Assembly (NCBI GenBank): GCA_964549745.1
Contig: CAZJWP010000116.1
Coordinates: forward strand, 1 to 6,487
Length of the DNA: 6,487 bases
Source: J089 sp964549745
Lineage (GTDB): Bacteria; Fidelibacterota; Marinisomatia; Marinisomatales; J089
Direction: 5' to 3'
Part shown: one piece after another, positions 1-5,807 of the stretch
Layout of the letters: every line of letters starts with the position of its first letter
Numbering within the stretch: the stretch's first letter is position 1
The notes under the pieces: model-generated
The model's input: the letters and a program-made list of their open reading frames with translations, nothing else
Told to the model about the DNA's origin: nothing
Databases searched by the model: none
Program-made: the position numbers and the translations under genes

Positions 1-924
1 GATTAGTAATGCTCCCAAAACGATTCCGGTAAGCTCCAAAACCCACCGCTGTACCGAATGCTCGGAAACGATCACCGATTCAGCCGCCAGGGCGTAGTCA
101 TCCTGGATGAAATTTGCCAACTTCACTTTCCAGACCAAAGTATCCTGCACCAGGCTGTCCGCATTCGTGAACACCAGTTTTCCGGGAAGGAACGCTTTGA
201 TGACAAAGGAATCGTCCTGCAAACCCTGCAGTCGGTTCAATTCAGTCAGGTATGGCTGGAGGGCTGAAACCAGGGAATCAGCATAACCTACCGGTAATTC
301 ACTTTGGAACGGCCGGATCGCTGCTGTCAGGAATTCCCGGTGATCCGGCAATTGTCCTTTAATGGGCGTGTATTCGTTATCAATGGAAAGTTCAAGGTGA
401 TGGATCAGGCGCTCTTGGGTCAAATCTCCTTTTTCCGGGAAGGGTACATCCAGGATCACTTTCCGGTACAAGTACCGAAGAACATCCCGTTGCCATTGTG
501 TGGAATCTTTCGGCGCTTCATCCAGCAGCACCGGTCCCACTTTTGGATATTTGGAATAGACTCCGCGCCCAATAAATCGTACGGCGAGTGAATAAGAAGT
601 GGATATATTTTCATGCGTCACTTTCCTGAGAACATGAATCACAGGGCGGCCCTTTGGTCCGAAAACAAAAGCGCTGTCTTTACTAAATAATTGAGATTTT
701 AAAACCCAGGTCGTATCCTGGTTATCCTTGTTTATCGTCCAGGTAGTATCGTTGATCCAACCGCTGGGATGGGGAAAATCATCGTCATATAAATCACGGG
801 CATCCCCCTTGGATTTCAGGATCAGATTGCTGCTGCCGTCCGGTAACAGACTGATTGTCAGCAGATGTTCAACGCATCCCGAAAGGATGACGAACGCCGG
901 TATAATAAACCACCTAATCTTCAT
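1..924 (-). CDS. Lipoprotein of unknown function with possible C-terminal membrane helix (3' end missing)
   Basis: The reading frame is open for 308 codons from the ATG at 924-922 to the window edge, so the C-terminus is missing. The N-terminus is a lipoprotein signal: short Lys/Arg start, hydrophobic stretch, and lipobox LSGC with Cys17 as the lipidated residue. Residues 20-40 look like beta strands around a DG turn. Residues 240-290 contain a PGKLVFTNAD motif, then a strand with DTLVWKV, then an AAES motif. From about residue 295 a hydrophobic run begins (LTGIVLGALLI) that looks like a transmembrane helix. Lipid anchor, beta-rich domain, the PG...W...A.S pattern and a C-terminal helix together recall LppM/DUF3153-type lipoproteins; this is resemblance only. 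The start overlaps the upstream PAP2 gene by 11 nt (ATGAAGATTAG) and lacks a clear Shine-Dalgarno sequence, which suggests translational coupling. The gene itself is certain; the function is unknown. Confidence 0.85.
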   Translation of the reverse strand, partial: MKIRWFIIPAFVILSGCVEHLLTISLLPDGSSNLILKSKGDARDLYDDDFPHPSGWINDTTWTINKDNQDTTWVLKSQLFSKDSAFVFGPKGRPVIHVLRKVTHENISTSYSLAVRFIGRGVYSKYPKVGPVLLDEAPKDSTQWQRDVLRYLYRKVILDVPFPEKGDLTQERLIHHLELSIDNEYTPIKGQLPDHREFLTAAIRPFQSELPVGYADSLVSALQPYLTELNRLQGLQDDSFVIKAFLPGKLVFTNADSLVQDTLVWKVKLANFIQDDYALAAESVIVSEHSVQRWVLELTGIVLGALLI

Positions 925-1771
925 TCTGGTATTTGGAGTGGACAGATTTCAAAGGTCGGATCATAACAGCACCTAATATAGCACCGGTAACCATATCCAG
1001 AACATAATGATAAGAACACGCCACGGTAGCCGTTAAAATGGCGCAAAGTAAAACCACGAAAAACGGTTTCCATCTTGGGAAGAACCGGCTTCCGTACCAG
1101 GTCATCACTACGGATGCGGCGGCATGAATACTGGGAAAAGCACCGCCACCACGGTCGAAGGTTTGATAAATCCAATTCATGATTTTTGTGAGCAGCAACG
1201 GATGGGTGATGGTTTCCGCGCGGTGATAAACCGGACCGGAGGATGGAAAGATCATTACAAACAACTGGAGTGAAAGGGTCACGCCCATCAGGACAAAAAT
1301 ATATTCGCCGACTCGTTGCCGTTGCTTCCGGAATGCAAGTGCGGCAAACAGGAAAAGACTGATGTAATACACAAAATACACACCGTGAAACAGGTCCAAT
1401 ACTCCGGCCGGTAAACGTTGTGGCAGGATGATATACCATTGCTGGTGAAACAGGGCCAGTTCCGCTTTTAAAACCAGCGGATCCAGATCAGTCATGAAAA
1501 ATAAATGCCGGAGCGAACAAACCTGCGGGTACCACCAGATCAAAAGCGGGATCGGGTAAAATTGATGGACAGCCGTTAGGAATGGCGATTCGGGATTTTC
1601 CCGGTGATATTTTACCAGCATACCGATCGCGATCATGGTGAAAACATTAGTAAATACATTCAGCCCGGGATAAGGAGCAACTTGCCAGCGAACCAGAACC
1701 AGCAAAGTAATGATCCACAGATAAAGTAAAATCCAGCGATCAGTAAGGGTCAGATTGTGACGGCGCCACAT
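914..1771 (-). CDS. PAP2-superfamily membrane phosphatase/phosphotransferase (PAP2_3/AUR1-like)
   Basis: This 285-residue polytopic membrane protein has hydrophobic segments at about residues 13-30, 37-54, 71-88, 128-147, 157-175, 217-228, 234-252 and 257-271. Two hallmark PAP2 motifs are present: FPSIH at 212-216 (His216 is the expected catalytic acid) inside a Gly-rich stretch (RGGGAFPSIHAA), and SYHYVLD with His255 (expected nucleophile) and Asp259. The first classical motif, KxxxxxxRP, is not visible. A segment FPSSGPVYH (175-183) sits where PAP2_3/AUR1-type enzymes carry a related motif. Members of that branch transfer or remove phospho-head groups on lipids such as inositol phosphorylceramide or phosphatidate; the substrate here cannot be deduced. 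Active-site placement on the outer membrane face is inferred from the family. The ATG at 1771 is the first usable start after an upstream in-frame stop, but the sequence before it has no good Shine-Dalgarno match and lies just after a strong terminator. The downstream lipoprotein gene overlaps its stop codon. Confidence 0.88.
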   Translation of the reverse strand: MWRRHNLTLTDRWILLYLWIITLLVLVRWQVAPYPGLNVFTNVFTMIAIGMLVKYHRENPESPFLTAVHQFYPIPLLIWWYPQVCSLRHLFFMTDLDPLVLKAELALFHQQWYIILPQRLPAGVLDLFHGVYFVYYISLFLFAALAFRKQRQRVGEYIFVLMGVTLSLQLFVMIFPSSGPVYHRAETITHPLLLTKIMNWIYQTFDRGGGAFPSIHAAASVVMTWYGSRFFPRWKPFFVVLLCAILTATVACSYHYVLDMVTGAILGAVMIRPLKSVHSKYQNED

Positions 1772-1786
1772 GAAGTAAATTAAGAC

Positions 1787-1823
1787 AAAAAAAGGGTGAC
1801 GAAGAAAAACTCCATCACCCTTT
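1787..1823 (-). terminator. Intrinsic terminator after the TPR/SLH lipoprotein gene
   Basis: Read on the minus strand, AAAGGGTGATGGAG (1823-1810) pairs with CTTCGTCACCCTTT (1804-1791) across a TTTTT loop. This gives 14 continuous base pairs, two of them G-U wobbles. The 3' arm runs directly into a seven-T tract (1793-1787). The hairpin starts 22 nt after the stop codon of the lipoprotein gene at 1846, the normal place for a rho-independent terminator. It also lies only about 15 nt before the PAP2 start codon, so it should separate the two genes transcriptionally. Confidence 0.9.
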
Positions 1824-1845
1824 AGTAATATTTACTTAGTACGAT

Positions 1846-2976
1846 CTAGAATGTTTGCCGAAGCGCATTCTGGAGTGTTCGGATAATCAACAAAGCATCG
1901 GCGCCTGAAACCACACCGGTTGGGTTGAAGCGTCCGGTAATGACATCGGCCTGCATGATTCCACGCTCTGCACAAAGCGCCATGGCATTGTATGCCGGAA
2001 CGGTGGATGATACATCGCTAAAGCGCGAAGGTGTTTCACCCACGTAACGTGTTTCCAGGCTGTTATCGCCGGTGGCGGCGACCAACATTCGTTGAACTGC
2101 CATGGCATATCCGGCACGAGTCACCGTTTCATTCGGATGGAACAATCCGTCCGGATACACATCCATGACACCGTATTTCACGGCATCGTCGATCCAAACT
2201 TCCGCCCAGTGACCGGCCACATCCACCGGTGTAAACGACTGATTCATCGCTTTCATTTGCGCCGGAGTCATGAATCCCGGGTTGGCTGCCGCTTTTTTAT
2301 CGAAGATTTCTGCGACCTTCAGTTCTTCCATGAATAGTACGGCCAGGTCAGCACGGGTGATTTTGTCCTGAAGTGCCACCTTTTTACCCACGTCGGTTCC
2401 GGGCATGGCCCGAACGATCTTCTGTGACATTTTCCATTTATCATCGGCTTTTCCGGAGAAATCACCTTTCATGTCCACCACTTTGCGGAAATTATTTTCC
2501 GCCTCTGCAAAATTATAATTGTACAAATTAGCCAGACCCAGATAATAGAGGGCCGATTCGTTTTTTGGATCCTTTTTTAATGCCCGGTTACAATCGTGCT
2601 CCGCATAATTAAACCATCGTGCTTCCATGTCACGCATTTCCACCCAGCCCCGTCCGGCTAATGCATAAGCATCCGGGTCACCGTTCGCTTTTTGTTCGGC
2701 AATGCCGATGTTGATGCGCGCATCTTTTTCGTTTTTCTGTGCTGCATAGGTTAAACCCAGCCCCGCATAACCCAGTGCAAATTTTTTGCTTAAGTCAACC
2801 GAACGCTGGAATGATTTCAAAGCCTGATCGTAATTCCCATCATCAAAGGCACGCATACCGGCCCGGTAATGATATTCGGGTGTATCGACGGCGCTCTTGG
2901 GTTTTTGACTGCAACCATTTAAATATAAAGCCAGTGGAAGAGCCAATAATAAAAGTCCAATATGTTTACGTTTCAT
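1846..2976 (-). CDS. TPR and S-layer-homology (SLH) domain lipoprotein
   Basis: The product has 376 residues. A lipoprotein signal with lipobox LNGC puts the lipidated Cys at 22. Tetratricopeptide-type helices follow: a clear repeat at 34-67 (YHYRAGMRAFDDGNYDQAL...), a second at about 68-95, and another at about 141-170 (ALYYLGLANLYNYNFAEAE). The C-terminal third holds S-layer-homology repeats: a partial one around ITRADLAVLF (206-215), a clear one at 251-298 with GHWAEVWI, DGLFHPNETVTRA and a hydrophobic end, and another at 319-367 (FSDV, AERGIM, GRFNPTGVVSGADAL). SLH repeats bind secondary wall polymers or modified peptidoglycan; TPRs mediate protein contacts. An outer-membrane lipid anchor plus SLH suggests a tether between outer membrane and wall (inference). 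The start has GAGG five nt upstream (2985-2982). A terminator follows the stop. Some SLH residues diverge, especially in the last repeat, so binding ability is uncertain. Confidence 0.92.
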   Translation of the reverse strand: MKRKHIGLLLLALPLALYLNGCSQKPKSAVDTPEYHYRAGMRAFDDGNYDQALKSFQRSVDLSKKFALGYAGLGLTYAAQKNEKDARINIGIAEQKANGDPDAYALAGRGWVEMRDMEARWFNYAEHDCNRALKKDPKNESALYYLGLANLYNYNFAEAENNFRKVVDMKGDFSGKADDKWKMSQKIVRAMPGTDVGKKVALQDKITRADLAVLFMEELKVAEIFDKKAAANPGFMTPAQMKAMNQSFTPVDVAGHWAEVWIDDAVKYGVMDVYPDGLFHPNETVTRAGYAMAVQRMLVAATGDNSLETRYVGETPSRFSDVSSTVPAYNAMALCAERGIMQADVITGRFNPTGVVSGADALLIIRTLQNALRQTF

Positions 2977-3023
2977 GACAACCTCGTCCCTGATTGTTTT
3001 TGAAGGTGAATAAATCGCTTAAA

Positions 3024-3029
3024 AGTATA
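3024..3029 (-). promoter_or_regulatory. Predicted -10 element of the leftward TPR/SLH lipoprotein gene
   Basis: The minus strand reads TATACT here, five of six bases of the sigma-70 consensus, in an A/T-rich stretch. Transcription would begin near 3017, leaving a leader of about 40 nt before the ATG at 2976. No good -35 hexamer lies 16-18 nt upstream (the bases there read AATGGC/AAATGG). A missing -35 is typical of activator-dependent promoters and fits the CRP/FNR-like site just upstream. This is prediction only. Confidence 0.45.
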
Positions 3030-3051
3030 AATAAAAAGAATAGGGAGCCAT

Positions 3052-3065
3052 TTGATTTTAATCAC
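3052..3065. promoter_or_regulatory. CRP/FNR-type operator candidate in the divergent promoter region
   Basis: The sequence TTGATTTTAATCAC matches the FNR/DNR-type consensus TTGAT-N4-ATCAA at nine of ten defined bases. Its centre (3058.5) lies about 41.5 bp upstream of the predicted leftward start site near 3017, the usual spot for class II activation by this family, and about 65 bp upstream of the predicted rightward start near 3124. A second overlapping inverted repeat, TTGATT-N8-AATCAA (3052-3071), shares the left half. The region is A/T-rich, so a chance match is possible and the identity of the regulator is inference. Confidence 0.4.
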
Positions 3066-3087
3066 AATCAACAGCGGATAGTTTGGA

Positions 3088-3117
3088 TTAACATTGTTTT
3101 AACCCTTGGTTCATAAT
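3088..3117 (+). promoter_or_regulatory. Predicted sigma-70-like promoter of the rightward envelope operon
   Basis: A -35-like TTAACA (3088-3093) and a -10-like CATAAT (3112-3117) are separated by 18 bp, each matching five of six consensus bases. The predicted start near 3124 leaves a leader of about 42 nt before the ATG at 3166. A start there also argues against the TTG at 3106 as the initiation codon, since that codon would lie upstream of the transcript. If the organism uses a Bacteroidetes-type sigma factor the assignment would not hold. Confidence 0.45.
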
Positions 3118-3165
3118 AATTTAACAAGACTTATTCTATGCTCAATGCGAGGACGTGAAACACTT

Positions 3166-4278
3166 ATGAAAAAACAATCAGTTCGACTCCTTTTTATACT
3201 TCTGAGTGCTCAGCTTTTCGTTTGGGGACAAACCACAACGGTAAAGGGAACCGGTTACGGTCTCACCAAGGATGCAGCGATTGAACAGGCAAAGCGGGCT
3301 GCGGTGGAAACAGGTTTGGGCGCCTACATCTCAAGCCAAACCGTGGTTACGGCCACATCACTCTCAGATAATATCTATTCCAAAGCCAACGGATTTGTCA
3401 AAACCTTTACCATAGACAGTGAAACCCAGGAAGCGGACGGAAACTGGAAAATTACCATTGATGCGGAAGTAACCCAAATTCTGGATGAAGTCATCAAAGA
3501 TAAGGTGGCGCTTCAGACGCTATTGAACAGTATGAACCGGCCACGGATCATGTTCCTGATCCGCGAAACTAACCTGATCGATAACACCAGCACCGATTTC
3601 GTAGAAACCAAATTGCTCAGTATGTTCTATGAAAAAGGATTCGATGTGGTGGATCGTCAATTGGTGGAAGCGTTGAAAGGGAAGCCGGATTATAACCAGG
3701 CTTTGGAAGGTAACATTTCCGCAGCAGCGAAGATTGCCAGTCAGTTGGGAGCGGAAGTCATTGTTATCGGAACGGCCAAAATTTCGTCCGGCGGTAAAGT
3801 GTACAACATGTATTCGGGTCAGGCTGATGTCAATGGCAAGATCATTCGCGTAGATACCGGTGAAGTGCTGGCTGTGGTTCCTCAGGCGCATGGAAAGAAA
3901 CCACACATCTCCGCTTCGGTGGCCGGGACCAATGCGGCCCAGGAAGCCGCGGAAAAGCTGGGCGATGAAATCATTCGTCAGTTGATCGAAAAGTGGAGTA
4001 CGCAGCAGGCCAACTTCATCAAAGTATATATAGTGCTTAAGAACGCTGATTTTGGTTCATACATGACCTTTGAATCATTTCTGAAGGCACAAACCGTTTC
4101 CGGAATTCGCAATGCTTATGCCAAAAGTTTGAACGATGGCGTTGCGGAATACGAAGTTGAATTTGAGGGCAAGGCCCAGGATCTGGCCATGGGTCTTACC
4201 CAAACCAGTCCGGATGGATTAAATATTAAAGTCACCGGTTTATCGGGCAACCGGATCACAACCGAAATTGTTCCTTAG
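3166..4278 (+). CDS. FlgT-like secreted envelope protein
   Basis: From the ATG at 3166 the product has 370 residues and begins with a signal peptide (MKKQ, then a hydrophobic core to about residue 20; cleavage likely before GQTTT or QTTT). Residues 25-105 resemble the FlgT N-terminal/LPP20 fold: VKGTGYG, a helix AAIEQAKRAAVETGLGAYI, then strands ending in WKITIDAEV. Residues 125-240 resemble the FlgT-middle/CsgG-type alpha-beta domain: PRIMFLI, a helix, EKGFDVVDRQ, then AAKIASQLGAEVIVIGTAKI and a strand with DTGEVLAV. Residues 283-370 form a C-terminal alpha-beta domain I cannot assign. In Vibrio, FlgT forms periplasmic rings around the flagellar basal body; here no flagellar gene is visible, so the role is open. 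The mature protein has no cysteine. A longer frame from TTG 3106 exists but would bury the signal peptide. GAGGA at 3148-3152 is a rather distant Shine-Dalgarno sequence. The gene is the first of an apparent four-gene operon. Confidence 0.85.
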   Translation: MKKQSVRLLFILLSAQLFVWGQTTTVKGTGYGLTKDAAIEQAKRAAVETGLGAYISSQTVVTATSLSDNIYSKANGFVKTFTIDSETQEADGNWKITIDAEVTQILDEVIKDKVALQTLLNSMNRPRIMFLIRETNLIDNTSTDFVETKLLSMFYEKGFDVVDRQLVEALKGKPDYNQALEGNISAAAKIASQLGAEVIVIGTAKISSGGKVYNMYSGQADVNGKIIRVDTGEVLAVVPQAHGKKPHISASVAGTNAAQEAAEKLGDEIIRQLIEKWSTQQANFIKVYIVLKNADFGSYMTFESFLKAQTVSGIRNAYAKSLNDGVAEYEVEFEGKAQDLAMGLTQTSPDGLNIKVTGLSGNRITTEIVP

Positions 4279-4282
4279 GAGG
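4277..4282 (+). promoter_or_regulatory. Strong Shine-Dalgarno sequence overlapping the upstream stop codon
   Basis: AGGAGG lies five nt before the ATG at 4288 and shares its first two bases with the TAG stop of the FlgT-like gene. Termination of one gene thus places ribosomes on the start of the next, which supports tight co-expression of the FlgT-like and LPP20-like proteins. Confidence 0.85.
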
Positions 4283-4287
4283 ATTGT

Positions 4288-5121
4288 ATGAAGAACTTAC
4301 TGGGTATTTTATGCATGAGTACTCTGGTCTTGGCCCAGGGTGAATTTGTCGGTGAACAACTGGATAAAGGTTCCATCAATTATGCGGATCGCACTATCCA
4401 GGCAAAGGGCATCGGTTTTATCCCGCAGAATTCAATCAATGCCGGCCAGGCGCGACGTTCCGCATTGATTATTGCAAAAAATGACGCACTTCGAAATTTG
4501 ATTGAGATCGTTAATGGTGTGACGCTCACCAGCGAAACTACCATGAGTGGCGCCATGCTGGACGATGTGATCCGAACCCAGGTGGAAGGTGTGATCCGCG
4601 GGGCGCACCAGATGGGCGAACCCAAATACCTTAGCGATTCTTCTGTGGAAGTCATCTATGAAGTGGCGATGAGCGGTATTTCCGAAGTCGTGATCCCGGC
4701 TCCCGTCGTTACGCAACCTACCGGAGCCGGTGCTACGGAAGTCCCGCAACCGACTATGGAAACACCAGCGGTTGCCGCAGAACCTTATACCGGTGTGATC
4801 CTGGATTGCCGCGGACTGGGTGTTCGACCGGCGTTGGCTCCGCGCATTTTGGATGCCGGTGGCGATGTCGTTTTCGGTCCCGGAAATTATTCCCGTGAAT
4901 ATGCGGTAATGAACGGCGTTACCGGTTATACAAAATCATTGGATAATGCCAGAAAGGATCCCCGTGTTGGTGCAAATCCTTTGGTATTGAAAGTTCAGTC
5001 CACAAGCGGCTCCAACAAAACGGATGTGGTCGTTTCCAATGCGGATGGCAGAACCATTCTAAGTCTGGATCAACAACAGAATATTCTGGAAGATTGTCGT
5101 GTAATGATACTGCTGGACTAA
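4288..5121 (+). CDS. LPP20/FlgP-like secreted protein
   Basis: The product has 277 residues. An N-terminal signal peptide ends near LVLA-Q (16/17); there is no lipobox, unlike many LPP20 lipoproteins. Residues 33-130 form an LPP20-type domain: RTIQAKGIGF, a long helix NAGQARRSALIIAKNDALRN, an LTSET segment, a helix MLDDVIRTQVEGVI, and a closing strand VEVIYEVAM. A Pro/Ala/Thr-rich linker covers about 134-166. The C-terminal domain (167-277) starts with GVILDCRGLGVRPALAPRI and includes GGDVVFG, a Tyr-containing NGVTGYTKSLDNARKD helix, RVGANPLVLKV, and ends LEDCRVMILLD. Cys174 and Cys270 are the only cysteines after signal cleavage and sit in similar D-C-R contexts on the first and last strands, so they may pair. 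The family includes FlgP, an outer-membrane flagellar component in Vibrio and Campylobacter, but LPP20 proteins also occur without flagella. It starts nine nt after the FlgT-like gene. Confidence 0.85.
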   Translation: MKNLLGILCMSTLVLAQGEFVGEQLDKGSINYADRTIQAKGIGFIPQNSINAGQARRSALIIAKNDALRNLIEIVNGVTLTSETTMSGAMLDDVIRTQVEGVIRGAHQMGEPKYLSDSSVEVIYEVAMSGISEVVIPAPVVTQPTGAGATEVPQPTMETPAVAAEPYTGVILDCRGLGVRPALAPRILDAGGDVVFGPGNYSREYAVMNGVTGYTKSLDNARKDPRVGANPLVLKVQSTSGSNKTDVVVSNADGRTILSLDQQQNILEDCRVMILLD

Positions 5122-5138
5122 AAAGTCAGAGAGGAAAA

Positions 5139-5144
5139 AGGAGG
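5139..5144 (+). promoter_or_regulatory. Shine-Dalgarno sequence setting the start of the TlpA-like gene
   Basis: AGGAGG lies eight nt before the ATG at 5153 and five nt before an adjacent in-frame TTG at 5150. Both spacings work; the ATG is preferred as the stronger codon. The choice changes the protein by one residue. Confidence 0.75.
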
Positions 5145-5152
5145 GTAGTTTG

Positions 5153-5776
5153 ATGCGTTTAACCGGACGGCTGGCTGGTTTAATCACATTCCTGTTTATG
5201 GTTGCGACTGTTTGGGCGCAGGATTCCGCAGTTACGGTGCCGAAAGGCGAAAAAGAGTCCACTGAAGTGAAACTGGATGTTGGCGATATCGCCCCGTCCT
5301 GGGCGATTATGTCCGCTCCCGGTCAGTTTGAATTCCTGCACAACTGGACCGAGGTTGAGGAAAAACAGCTTCGGAAACCGCAAACCCAACCGGATCGCCA
5401 CGTGGTTGTGATGAGTTTCTTTGCCACCTGGTGTAAACCCTGTATGAAAGAATTGCCCCATCTCCAAAAAGTGTATGAAAAATTTCAAGGACAGGATGTT
5501 GTCTTTTTTCTGGTGGATATCACGGAAGCTACCCGTTCCAATAAGGGATTCGAAGATTCTCCAAAAGCCAAACCGTTTCTCGAAGCAAAGGGAATCACGA
5601 TTCCGATCTTGAATGATAATATGGGTGTAACCAAGGAAAAATACGGCGTTGCGACACTTCCCCGGCTTTTTATTATAGATAAATACCAAACCATCCGATT
5701 AATGAAACATGGATTCCATGATGGAGAAGATTTTGAGGGCGAGTTGACCACCGTCATTTCCGACCTCCTAAAATAA
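5153..5776 (+). CDS. TlpA/ResA-like periplasmic thiol-disulfide oxidoreductase
   Basis: The product has 207 residues from ATG 5153. A signal peptide (RLTGR, hydrophobic core 8-20) ends with TVWA before QDS; no lipobox follows, so a soluble periplasmic protein is likely. The thioredoxin fold starts near LDVGDIAPSW (41-50). The redox motif is WCKPC (Cys94, Cys97) after VVVMSFFAT. The expected cis-proline follows as ATLPRLFIID (Pro170). Cys94 and Cys97 are the only cysteines. CKPC and the preceding FATW are typical of TlpA/ResA-type proteins, which commonly act as specific reductants in cytochrome c maturation or in oxidative folding; direction and substrate cannot be read from sequence. The insert between strands (NWTEVEEKQLRKPQTQPD) is somewhat long. 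It lies 31 nt after the LPP20-like gene and 31 nt before the CsgG-like gene, suggesting that its clients are the proteins of this operon. Confidence 0.92.
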   Translation: MRLTGRLAGLITFLFMVATVWAQDSAVTVPKGEKESTEVKLDVGDIAPSWAIMSAPGQFEFLHNWTEVEEKQLRKPQTQPDRHVVVMSFFATWCKPCMKELPHLQKVYEKFQGQDVVFFLVDITEATRSNKGFEDSPKAKPFLEAKGITIPILNDNMGVTKEKYGVATLPRLFIIDKYQTIRLMKHGFHDGEDFEGELTTVISDLLK

Positions 5777-5807
5777 AAGTAACTTAAAACAAAAAGCGAG
5801 TCTGCCC

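Noticed and set aside
58..591. Two plus-strand open frames (58-267 and 304-591)
   Set aside because: They lie fully inside the minus-strand lipoprotein gene, which has a lipobox and a continuous 308-codon frame; the plus-strand peptides show no domain or Shine-Dalgarno sequence.
921..1439. 172-residue minus-strand frame inside the PAP2 gene
   Set aside because: It is an alternate-frame shadow; the real frame carries the PAP2 motifs and membrane helices.
3054..3063. Short palindrome GATT-TT-AATC as a separate operator
   Set aside because: It lies wholly inside the CRP/FNR-like site and is too short and A/T-rich to stand on its own.
3106..3165. A 20-codon N-terminal extension of the FlgT-like gene starting at TTG 3106
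   Set aside because: It would put 20 residues in front of a good signal peptide, has no Shine-Dalgarno sequence, and starts upstream of the predicted transcription start; ATG 3166 is preferred.
5150..5152. TTG as start of the TlpA-like gene
   Set aside because: It is directly followed by an ATG with acceptable spacing from AGGAGG; the difference is one residue.
5180..5757. Minus-strand open frames opposite the TlpA-like gene
   Set aside because: The plus strand encodes a clear thioredoxin fold with WCKPC and the cis-Pro; the antisense products have no recognisable features.
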